Of a stretch of DNA of 34,485 nt, positions 24,001-30,090 are shown one piece after another. A program made the position numbers and the translations under genes. The stretch is from assembly GCA_964390545.1 (NCBI GenBank), contig CAYMJV010000030.1, positions 1-34,485 on the forward strand, given 5' to 3'. This stretch comes from CAYMJV01 sp964390545. Lineage in GTDB: Bacteria; Desulfobacterota; BSN033; UBA1163. The notes below the pieces were generated by a model. That model saw nothing but the letters and a program-made list of their open reading frames with translations. It ran no database searches and was not told the origin of the DNA. Position 1 is the stretch's first letter, and every line of letters starts with the position of its first letter.

Positions 24001-25331
24001 TAGATGAGAAGGGCCAACAATTGGTTTCGGATCGATATCTCAGAAGGCAGAAAGGAGAAGAGGTCCCTCCCCGATATGAATTTGATATTTTTCGAAAGGA
24101 TAAAGAGATTAGGCACGTGGAGATCAGTTCCACCATTGTCAGAGATCCGAAAGGGAGAGTGAATACCGTTTCGTATCTTAAAGATATTACAGAGAAAAGA
24201 CGGATGGAGGAACAATTGCTTCAAAGCGAAAAACTGAGGGCCTTGGGCGAGATGGCCAGCGGTGTGGCCCACGATTTCAACAATGCTCTGACGGCCATCC
24301 TCGGAAACGCCCAGTTGTTGCTTTATACCGTTAAAGATGAAGATTCAAAAGAGACGCTGCGTACCATTGAGAAGGTGGCGAAAGATAGTGCTCAGACGGT
24401 GCGACGGCTACAAGACTTTACCAGAAAGGGTGCCCATAAGGCATTCTTTAGATTGGATGTCAATTCGATCATTCAAGATGCGATGGAGATCACCAAGCCG
24501 AAGTGGAAGGATGATGCCCAGGGAAGAGGATTTCAAATTGAAATGGTTTCAACCTTTGAAGAAATTCCTCCTGTCGCGGGAAATGCCTCAGAATTAAGAG
24601 AGGTCATTACGAACCTGATCTTCAATGCGGTCGAGGCTATGCCCGAGGGCGGAAAGATCGAGATCCGAACTTACTGGAGAAAAGAGAAAGTTTGTATCCA
24701 GATCGCTGATACAGGGGTTGGGATGACCGAAGAGGTGAGAAAGAAAGCCTTTGAACCCTTCTTTACGACCAAGCCTTTTACGAATACAGGACTCGGCTTG
24801 AGCATGTCTTACGGCATCATCCAAAGGTTTGGAGGAGAGATCGAGGTGGAAAGCAAAGTGGGACAGGGGACCACCTTCACGATTACGTTGCCCATTGGGG
24901 GAGAGGGAAAGGACGAGTTGGTTATGCCCTCACTCACCCGAAGGGCAAAGGAAGCTCGCATCTTGGTGATCGATGATGAAGAATCCGTTCGGAGCGTCCT
25001 TTCACGAATCCTTTCTCAAGTGAATCATCAGGTCACCGTAGCTAAAGACGGAGGAGAAGGCCTTCAGCTTTTTCAGGAGAAGGAGTTTGACATCGTCCTG
25101 ACCGATCTCGGGATGCCCGACATGTCAGGCTGGGACGTGTGCAAGGCAATCAAAAAGTTGAGGGCGCGCATTCCCGTGGGGATGATCACAGGGTGGGGAA
25201 TGGAGTTAGACCAGACCAAAAAAGAGGAGAGCGGACTCGATTTTGTTATCCCCAAGCCTTTTGATTTCCATCAGATCTTAAAAGTTGTGGATGAGACGAT
25301 GGAATCCAACGAGAAAAGATTGTTATCTTAA
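21027..25331 (+). CDS. Large hybrid sensor histidine kinase (Cache-HAMP-PAS-GAF-PAS-GAF-PAS-HK-REC)
   Basis: Inner-membrane hybrid kinase of 1434 residues. Approximate order: TM1 (12-34), periplasmic dCache-like domain (40-280), TM2 (289-310), HAMP (311-362), PAS1 (370-485), GAF1 (505-650), PAS2 (660-780), GAF2 (790-940), PAS3 (945-1065), HisKA with H1082 in GVAHDFNNALTA, HATPase_c with NLIFNAVEAMPEG and TGLGLSMSYG, and a C-terminal receiver with phospho-acceptor D1360 in VLTDLGMPDMSG. PAS2 carries a Cys/His cluster: C703, H708-H709, C714 and C717. The start at 21027 overlaps the HTH stop by one base and has AGGGAG upstream; an in-frame ATG at 20973 lies inside the HTH gene. It has no output DNA-binding domain, so the coupled HTH protein or an external phosphotransfer protein may give the output. 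Confidence 0.9.
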   Translation: MIRRIRGSLRLKWMAFSVLLATIPLGIAGFSLIRTYQENLRKSVIEVETEKARLVVERTKAFFEKVTSNLLFITKGTHYQKSGYSQIKEDFKNLLNQYDYFMELTLLDERGWEVVKISKLREEGSPERKDRSRTEMFRVASKGRIYHGDFEIIHEVIPTIVIAVPVERDPGKVAGVLVAQIHLKSIWDVVTEIRIGQRGFAYVVDREGTLISHPDTHRVLMQVNMRHFPMVNEVVAGNEGNLEFEHPRGEKFLFVFKPIKELDWGVVVQVPVEEAYQPIQAVTRTALIWICLSLLVAMIFSFVFTRKLIHPIKRLSGEMTKVSKGDLNVHIETTGADEIGLLADSFNRMVQDLRQSQEALIEAERKYRRVFENSKDMIYITSVDGKFVDVNQAGVEMLGHTNKKDLMKIHTKDIYLHPEDRKRFQSEITQKGFVKDFEAKLKRKDGTPMDCLMTANIHKEEEGVIIGYEGIIKDISFRKNAEKELVQKTEQLQTLYDLSVLINQTLDLNEVLPIALDRATQLTRFEMGGVYLLKEEEGILELEHYRGYSADFAEKVKALPLGEGVAGQTALLKQPIAQSIHEYPSSQLLPFLKEIGIQSLVGIPLLAKGKAIGAITLSSRSLHHLTQREIHLLESIGIQIGLALENAILFSAVAKAKSEWETTFDAVTDLIVIRDRSHRILRANKAAFNRFGLKPSEMIGNRCYELLHHRESPCEDCYVSETLKRRKPVAGERESPSLNGVFQYFTFPVFDEAGEMIAVVDLAREITEHKRLEMEKEVVNNLNTILASNLDVRKVIKAIHAELKRVLESDRMTITLRESQGIGFRYFALEKEEVAQEMADEEIHPNDGTPFSKVMETGQPILVSDTGESNSWIDQKLFREGIRSSLVFPLEYKERIIGTINFGSRKPGHFSEDHVRFLKQVSVGLAISIENALLLDEIKASEERYRTVVEGAHDGVGVTGDDYRIRYCNERLAEILGYSREELIGMDFRNCLDEKGQQLVSDRYLRRQKGEEVPPRYEFDIFRKDKEIRHVEISSTIVRDPKGRVNTVSYLKDITEKRRMEEQLLQSEKLRALGEMASGVAHDFNNALTAILGNAQLLLYTVKDEDSKETLRTIEKVAKDSAQTVRRLQDFTRKGAHKAFFRLDVNSIIQDAMEITKPKWKDDAQGRGFQIEMVSTFEEIPPVAGNASELREVITNLIFNAVEAMPEGGKIEIRTYWRKEKVCIQIADTGVGMTEEVRKKAFEPFFTTKPFTNTGLGLSMSYGIIQRFGGEIEVESKVGQGTTFTITLPIGGEGKDELVMPSLTRRAKEARILVIDDEESVRSVLSRILSQVNHQVTVAKDGGEGLQLFQEKEFDIVLTDLGMPDMSGWDVCKAIKKLRARIPVGMITGWGMELDQTKKEESGLDFVIPKPFDFHQILKVVDETMESNEKRLLS

Positions 25332-25437
25332 CCCTCCGGCCTCGCCCAACTCAGACTCTTCAGAACTTGATAGAAGTAAGCTCAAATCCTGCCCCGAGGG
25401 AACGCGAAGGGTTGACCCATTCGGCGGCACGCCCTCG

Positions 25438-25565
25438 CCCTGAGCGTTCGACTGAGCCCCTCGATCGAACTCAGGGCCTTGAGCCTGTCGAAAGGCTCAC
25501 GCCGAAGTCTCGGGTCGAAGGCAAGCCCAGGCCGCTTGTCCTGAGCGCAGTCGAAGGATCACGCA
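25438..25565. repeat. Dispersed CCTGAGC...GTCGAA(A/G)G repeat cluster
   Basis: Several copies of a short palindromic repeat appear: CCCTGAGCGTTCGA pairing with TCGAACTCAGGG (25438-25476), then TTGAGCCTGTCGAAAGGCTC, then TCCTGAGCGCAGTCGAAGGA. Such GAGC-TCGAAGG repeats are found scattered in many environmental bacterial genomes. A relative (TCATTCTGAGCGTAGCGAAG) occurs at the right edge of the window. Confidence 0.6.
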
Positions 25566-25686
25566 GTCAGAGCCGAAGGGTTGACTTTATTCGTCACCTA
25601 TGAAACACTGAAGATTACCAGGGTTATTCCATTTAAGGTCTGAGAATCTTCTTCTAACATTCTCAAGATGAATCCCCAAAGATTTT

Positions 25687-25842
25687 CCCCTCCCCTGGTG
25701 GGAGGGGATTCACCCTGTTAGATAGAACCCCTGTTGGACTGCAGAGCCCGTTAAAAAACTTATCTAACAGGGTGAAGGGGAGGGGGGATCGAATTCTTTT
25801 GTCCACCCCCACCTTTCTCCTCCCCCATCGAAGGGGGAGGAG
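25687..25842. mobile_element. Palindromic element A: two G/C hairpins around a 16-bp inverted repeat
   Basis: Left hairpin CCCCTCCC/GGGAGGGG (25687-25707), then TTCACCCTGTTAGATA (25709-25724). After a 36-nt centre comes the exact reverse complement TATCTAACAGGGTGAA (25761-25776), then G-rich sequence and the right hairpin CTCCTCCCCC/GGGGGAGGAG (25817-25842). The same layout, plus a DUF559 gene, occurs at 29577-30051, sharing the 19-bp string GGATTCACCCTGTTAGATA. It looks like a gene-less derivative of that element. Confidence 0.7.
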
Positions 25843-25902
25843 ATTAATAGAGGAAAATCTCAAATATCTTTGGCCCGGATTCAAACTTCAGGGTTTCATA
25901 CG

Positions 25903-26418
25903 ATGCGGTTTGTCCTTCCGTGTTTCATCCTTTTATCGTTAGGGATTCTTCGGTCCCCCCCGATTTTCGCTGAAACCGAAGTTCTCTTCTCTCCTGAGCA
26001 AAGTATCCAAGAGGCTCTTCTCAAGGAGATAGACTCCGCCCAATCGACAATCGACCTGGCGGTGCGTGAAATCACGTCTCAGAACCTGACTCAAGCCCTC
26101 CTGAGAGCAAAAGGGCGGGGCGTTAGGGTCAGAGTCATCACCGATTCAAAACAAGCCAAGATGAAATCTTCCAAGATCACCTCTTTGATCCAAGAGGGGA
26201 TTTTGGTGAAAGTCCTAAAGGGGAAAGATCACGGAGTGATGAATCATCGCTTTGTCATCTTCGATGGAAAAAAAGCCATGACGGGTTCTTTCGACTGGTC
26301 CGAAGCATCGGAGAAATGGAATGATGAGAATATCCTCATCCTCAGCGAGACCGATGTGGTGATTTCCTACCAAAAAGAATTTGAACGACTCTGGCGGGAA
26401 AAAAGGGTGATCCGATAA
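25903..26418 (+). CDS. Secreted PLD-like domain protein with altered catalytic motif
   Basis: Exported protein of about 171 residues: signal peptide (about 1-23, ending near IFAETEV) followed by one phospholipase-D-like domain of the Nuc/PLDc_2 type. Fold landmarks are STIDLAVREITSQNLTQALLRAKGRGVRVRVITD and the GSFDWSEASEKWNDENILIL segment. The catalytic HxK(x)4D(x)6GS motif reads NHRFVIFDGKKAMTGS, so the usual His is Asn and the Lys is Arg. The fold appears kept, but phosphodiesterase activity is doubtful. The start ATG 25903 was preferred to 25870 because it gives a clean signal peptide and has AGGGT upstream. Neighbours give no role. Confidence 0.75.
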   Translation: MRFVLPCFILLSLGILRSPPIFAETEVLFSPEQSIQEALLKEIDSAQSTIDLAVREITSQNLTQALLRAKGRGVRVRVITDSKQAKMKSSKITSLIQEGILVKVLKGKDHGVMNHRFVIFDGKKAMTGSFDWSEASEKWNDENILILSETDVVISYQKEFERLWREKRVIR

Positions 26419-26429
26419 GGTTTCAACGT

Positions 26430-26548
26430 ATGATGAATGAAAAAGAAGGGAAGAACCGGGGATCGTCCTATTCATCATTGTGGCGATCCTCTCACTGATC
26501 GGAGTCTCCGTCCTTACCATTCTTCTCCATGAGATATCCAAAGGTTAA
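26430..26548 (+). pseudogene. Frameshifted small single-pass membrane protein
   Basis: A start at 26430/26433 gives MNEKEGKNRG. One base out of frame, from the GGGG run at about 26458-26461, the sequence continues as IVLFIIVAILSLIGVSVLTI then LLHEISKG and a stop at 26548. A single missing G would explain the split: a polar N-terminus joined to one hydrophobic helix of about 20 residues. It lies 11 bp after the PLD-like gene. It could be a real mutation, a sequencing error in the G-run, or coincidence. Confidence 0.35.
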
Positions 26549-26598
26549 CCCGCATTTTTGTTTTTAACACCATGGGGCATTGTTAGACGTCAGAGGGT

Positions 26599-27729
26599 AT
26601 GCAGTCAACAGCAGATGTCGTGATTATTGGAGCAGGAGTGATTGGATGTAGCACTGCGTATCATCTTGCACAATTAGGCATCACAGATGTTGCAGTCGTC
26701 GAGATGGATCAGGTGGGCAGTGGCTCCTCTGGGAAGTCTGCTTCCATGCTGAGTCTGCAGTATTGCGAGGATGAATTAACGATTCAAATGACAAAATACT
26801 CGTACGCCAGATACATGCAGTTTGAAGTGGAAATGGGTGTTCCAATCGATTTCAAAAAGACTGGGTGGATGTCGGTTGGGTCCGAAAAGAATGTGGAGCC
26901 ACTGCAAAGAAATGCAAAGTTGCTCAATTCACATGGCATCACGACGGAGATACTGGAGCCTGATGAAATCAAGAGAAGGTTTCCTGAAATCAACGCAGAG
27001 GACTTGGTTCTTGGTACCTGGGGCCAGGACGATGGGCTTATTGACCCTCACATGATCATGTGGGGGTATATGAAAAAGGCCCAGGAGATGGGGGCGACGT
27101 TGCATCAAGGGGTGAAGGCGACAGGGATTCAGGTTCGTCATGGGAAGGTAGAGGGTATCCGTACAGAAAAAGGCTTCGTCTCGAGCAGAACCGTGGTGAA
27201 TGCAGGTGGACCTTGGGCCAAGGAGATAGGGAGATGGGTTGATGTTCAGATTCCCATCATTAACCTGGCGCGAACGATTGTGGTGACCGGACCTTTTGCT
27301 GACATTCCTAATAACAGACCCTTCTTAGATGATATGACATCGGAATGGTATTGCCGTCCAGAATTAAGCGGTCTCTTGATGGGGATGGGAGCAAAACCCG
27401 TGGAAGAACCCAATATACAAACCGACTATGAGATGGTCAATGAGATGATAGATGTGGCAGTGCGTCGCATTCCGGTCTTAGAGAAAGCTTCTATGCAAAC
27501 AGCCTGGACTGGGATCCGGCCATTAACACCTGATGATCACCCCATCATTGGACCAGTTCCCTCTGTAGATGGTCTTATCTTAAATTGCGGTTGGGGTGGA
27601 AGGGGGATCATCCAGGCACCCATGGCTGGGAGGTTAGTCGCTGAGACCATTTGTAATGGTTATCCTTCCACAATGGACATTAATCCTTTGAAGATTGAGC
27701 GGTTTAAAGGGTCGCTTCCGTGTAAATAG
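26599..27729 (+). CDS. FAD-dependent amine oxidoreductase (DAO/sarcosine oxidase beta-like)
   Basis: Flavoprotein of 376 residues in the D-amino-acid oxidase superfamily. The FAD-binding motif is DVVIIGAGVIGCSTAYHLAQLG at the N-terminus, then a G-S-G-S-S-G-K-S-A-type loop. The C-terminal part has the TGIRPLTPDDHPIIGP and NCGWGGRGIIQAPMAGRLVAE motifs typical of sarcosine/dimethylglycine oxidase beta-like enzymes. It probably oxidises a secondary or primary amine. AGAGGG upstream serves as ribosome-binding site. It precedes the hut genes on the same strand, with a separate promoter before hutU, so a link to histidine or N-methylated amine breakdown is possible but unproven. Confidence 0.82.
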   Translation: MQSTADVVIIGAGVIGCSTAYHLAQLGITDVAVVEMDQVGSGSSGKSASMLSLQYCEDELTIQMTKYSYARYMQFEVEMGVPIDFKKTGWMSVGSEKNVEPLQRNAKLLNSHGITTEILEPDEIKRRFPEINAEDLVLGTWGQDDGLIDPHMIMWGYMKKAQEMGATLHQGVKATGIQVRHGKVEGIRTEKGFVSSRTVVNAGGPWAKEIGRWVDVQIPIINLARTIVVTGPFADIPNNRPFLDDMTSEWYCRPELSGLLMGMGAKPVEEPNIQTDYEMVNEMIDVAVRRIPVLEKASMQTAWTGIRPLTPDDHPIIGPVPSVDGLILNCGWGGRGIIQAPMAGRLVAETICNGYPSTMDINPLKIERFKGSLPCK

Positions 27730-27734
27730 AGGAC

Positions 27735-27763
27735 TTGTCAAAATTTTCGGATGGTTCTAGTAT
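27735..27763 (+). promoter_or_regulatory. Putative promoter of hutU
   Basis: TTGTCA (27735-27740) and TAGTAT (27758-27763) are separated by 17 bp, just after the oxidoreductase gene and about 85 bp before the hutU start. Each hexamer differs from consensus at one position. Confidence 0.5.
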
Positions 27764-27848
27764 TATTTAGGAAAGGTCGACAATCAGATAAAACATCATT
27801 GGCCATCACCACTGAAATTCAGGACGAGACAACGCCGAGGTGAGAGGA

Positions 27849-29561
27849 ATGGAAAAGAAAAAAGTGAAAGTGAAGGAGAAGGTTGAGACTCTGGCGGGGG
27901 TTCAGGTTGGGATTAAGGCGCCCAGAGGATCAAAGATTACCTGCAAGAGCTGGCAGACCGAGGCCGCCATGAGAATGTTGATGAATAACCTCGATCCGGA
28001 GGTGGCAGAAAAACCGGCTGACCTTATTGTTTACGGCGGCTCCGGAAAGGCAGCTCGCAATTGGGAGGCTTACCATTTGTTGGTGAGATGCCTTAAAAAT
28101 TTAGAGAATGATGAGACATTACTTGTGCAATCGGGGAAACCTGTAGGGATCTTTAAGACTCACAAAGATGCTCCAAGGGTGCTCATTTCAAACTCTATGC
28201 TCGTTCCCCAATGGGCAAATTGGGAGAAATTTAGAGAGCTAGAGGAACTGGGCCTCACCATGTATGGCCAGATGACTGCAGGGAGTTGGATCTATATCGG
28301 GACCCAGGGAATCCTACAGGGGACCTATGAGACGTTTGCCGCTGCAGGAAAGAAGCATTTTGGAGGATCATTGAAAGGAAGGCTGATCCTTTCAGCAGGT
28401 CTTGGGGGAATGGGAGGGGCCCAGCCTTTGGCCGCAACGATGAATGGGGGCGTCTTTTTGGGCGTGGAGGTTGATCGAGCCAGAATCAAGAGACGTCTCG
28501 AAACAGGCTACCTCGATGTGAGGGTCGATCAGCTGGAGGATGCCCTCATCCTGGCCTTGGGCGCAAAAGAGAAGGGAATTCCAAAGTCAATTGGTCTGGT
28601 TGGAAATGCAGCAGAGATTCATCCAGAGATTGTAAGAAGGGGTATTGTTCCAGATCTGGTCACAGATCAGACATCAGCTCATGACGCTTTGAATGGTTAT
28701 GTCCCTGCTGGGCTCACACTTGACCAGGCGATTGAACTTCGAAGGACAGATCCAAAGGAATACATTCGCCGGGCGATGGAAACAATGGCTACTCATGTTC
28801 AGGCTATGCTGGAATTGCAGAAAAGAGGGTCTTTCGTCTTCGACTACGGCAATAATATCCGAGCCCAGGCTTACCAAGCTGGGGTGAAAGATGCTTTCAA
28901 CTATCCTGGATTTGTTCCTGCCTATATCCGGCCTCTCTTCTGTAAAGGAAAAGGACCTTTTCGGTGGGCCGCGCTCTCAGGTGATCCAGAGGATATCTAT
29001 AAAACCGATGAAGCCATCCTGAAGGAGTTTCCCGATGATGAATCTCTCGCGAGATGGATCTGTTTGGCCAGAGAGAAGGTGAAATTTCAGGGGCTCCCAG
29101 CGAGGATCTGCTGGCTGGGGTATGGTCAGCGGGCACGGATTGGAAAAATATTTAATGATATGGTGGCCAGGAAGAAGTTGAAAGCTCCGATTGTGATTGG
29201 CAGAGACCATCTGGATAGCGGTTCGGTTGCCTCTCCCTATCGTGAAACAGAAGGGATGAAGGATGGCAGTGATGCTATTGCTGACTGGCCTATCTTGAAT
29301 GCTCTCCTCAATACAGCGGTAGGGGCCACTTGGGTTTCTGTCCATCACGGTGGAGGAGTTGGGATCGGCTACTCCATTCATGCGGGAATGGTGGTGGTGG
29401 CAGATGGGACAAAGGATGCAGAAAGAAGGCTCATAAGGGTATTGACAACCGATCCTGGCACAGGGGTGATGCGCCATACCGATGCAGGATATGAGGAAGC
29501 GATTCAAACCGCAAAAGAGAAAGCAATCAAGATTCCAGGTGTGACGATCTATCAAAAATAA
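27849..29561 (+). CDS. hutU: Urocanate hydratase (urocanase)
   Basis: Cytoplasmic NAD-containing enzyme of about 570 residues that converts urocanate to imidazolone propionate, the second step of histidine breakdown. NAD-site glycine motif GLGGMGGAQPLAA, the segment PAYIRPLFCKGKGPFRWAALSGDPEDIYKT, catalytic-type Cys421 in GLPARICWLGYG, VIGRDHLDSGSVASP and HHGGGVGIGYS are all present and intact. Length is normal. ATG 27849 was chosen over GTG 27840 because GAGG lies 8 bp upstream. hutH follows, separated only by the DUF559-bearing element. HutI and HutG-type genes are not in the window. Confidence 0.95.
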   Translation: MEKKKVKVKEKVETLAGVQVGIKAPRGSKITCKSWQTEAAMRMLMNNLDPEVAEKPADLIVYGGSGKAARNWEAYHLLVRCLKNLENDETLLVQSGKPVGIFKTHKDAPRVLISNSMLVPQWANWEKFRELEELGLTMYGQMTAGSWIYIGTQGILQGTYETFAAAGKKHFGGSLKGRLILSAGLGGMGGAQPLAATMNGGVFLGVEVDRARIKRRLETGYLDVRVDQLEDALILALGAKEKGIPKSIGLVGNAAEIHPEIVRRGIVPDLVTDQTSAHDALNGYVPAGLTLDQAIELRRTDPKEYIRRAMETMATHVQAMLELQKRGSFVFDYGNNIRAQAYQAGVKDAFNYPGFVPAYIRPLFCKGKGPFRWAALSGDPEDIYKTDEAILKEFPDDESLARWICLAREKVKFQGLPARICWLGYGQRARIGKIFNDMVARKKLKAPIVIGRDHLDSGSVASPYRETEGMKDGSDAIADWPILNALLNTAVGATWVSVHHGGGVGIGYSIHAGMVVVADGTKDAERRLIRVLTTDPGTGVMRHTDAGYEEAIQTAKEKAIKIPGVTIYQK

Positions 29562-29576
29562 GCCTTCAACTAAACT

Positions 29577-30051
29577 CCTTCCCCCCCTTGTGGGGGAAGG
29601 TGAGGATGGGGGGATGGATAGGATCAAACCCAAGCAATTAAGAAAGAATATGACAGATGCTGAACGCGCGTTATGGAGGCATCTTCGTCTTCGTCAGTTT
29701 TCTGGATATAAGTTTCGGAGACAGCAACCTATTGGGAAATATATTGTTGATTTTGTCTGTTTTGAAAAGAAACTGATTATTGAACTGGATGGAAGCCAAC
29801 ATTCCGAACAAGCTGATTACGACTTAATACGTGATGCATGGCTGGAAAAAGAAGGATTTCGCATATTGAGATTCTGGGATAATCAGATTTTCAATGAAAC
29901 TGATGGAGTTAAAGAGATGATCATTGGAGCGTTGCACGGTCCGTCTTATACCCCCCACCTTTACCCTGTTAGATAAATCTATCTTTAACTTGCCGGGGGG
30001 AACATTGTCTATCTATCTAACAGGGTGAATCCTCCCCCACAAGGGGGGAGG
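29577..30051. mobile_element. Palindromic element B carrying a DUF559 gene
   Basis: Left hairpin CCTTCCCCC/GGGGGAAGG (29577-29600), then the DUF559 gene. An inverted repeat pair follows: TTTACCCTGTTAGATA (29960-29975) and TATCTAACAGGGTGAA (30014-30029), 15 of 16 matching with a 38-nt centre. The right hairpin is CCTCCCCC/GGGGGAGG (30031-30051). The outer hairpins are in inverted orientation, both sharing CCCCCCTTGTGGGGG-like cores. It occupies nearly all of the hutU-hutH gap, beginning 15 bp after the hutU stop. No target duplication is obvious. Confidence 0.65.
29614..29976 (+). CDS. DUF559 endonuclease-like protein
   Basis: Small protein of 120 residues that is one complete DUF559 domain (related to Vsr/PD-(D/E)XK nucleases): RKNMTDAERALWRHLRLRQF, FRRQQPIGKYIVDFVC, then KLIIELDGSQHSEQ, and a C-terminal GFRILRFWDNQIF. 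The Asp in IVDF, the Glu/Asp in ELDG and the His in SQH are in the positions expected for a metal-dependent nuclease core. The last residues (HLYPVR) and the stop codon come from the inverted repeat of the surrounding element. ATG 29614 was preferred to GTG 29590, whose extra residues are translated hairpin. The biological role of DUF559 proteins is unknown. Confidence 0.8.
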   Translation: MDRIKPKQLRKNMTDAERALWRHLRLRQFSGYKFRRQQPIGKYIVDFVCFEKKLIIELDGSQHSEQADYDLIRDAWLEKEGFRILRFWDNQIFNETDGVKEMIIGALHGPSYTPHLYPVR

Positions 30052-30090
30052 AGGGCGGGGGCATGAGTACCGTAAGTTGGTGGTGATCTT

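Larger units (their letters stand above)
25332..25902. other. Repeat-filled intergenic region between kinase and PLD-like gene
   Basis: This 570-bp gap holds a cluster of CCCTGAGC/TCGA-type dispersed repeats (about 25430-25565) and the palindromic element at 25687-25842. An open frame at 25367-25603 is only translated repeat. No gene is supported. Confidence 0.6.

Noticed and set aside
25367..25603. 78-codon open frame after the hybrid kinase
   Set aside because: It is a translation of the CCTGAGC/GTCGAAGG repeat cluster, with Arg/Pro/Glu-rich low complexity and no domain.
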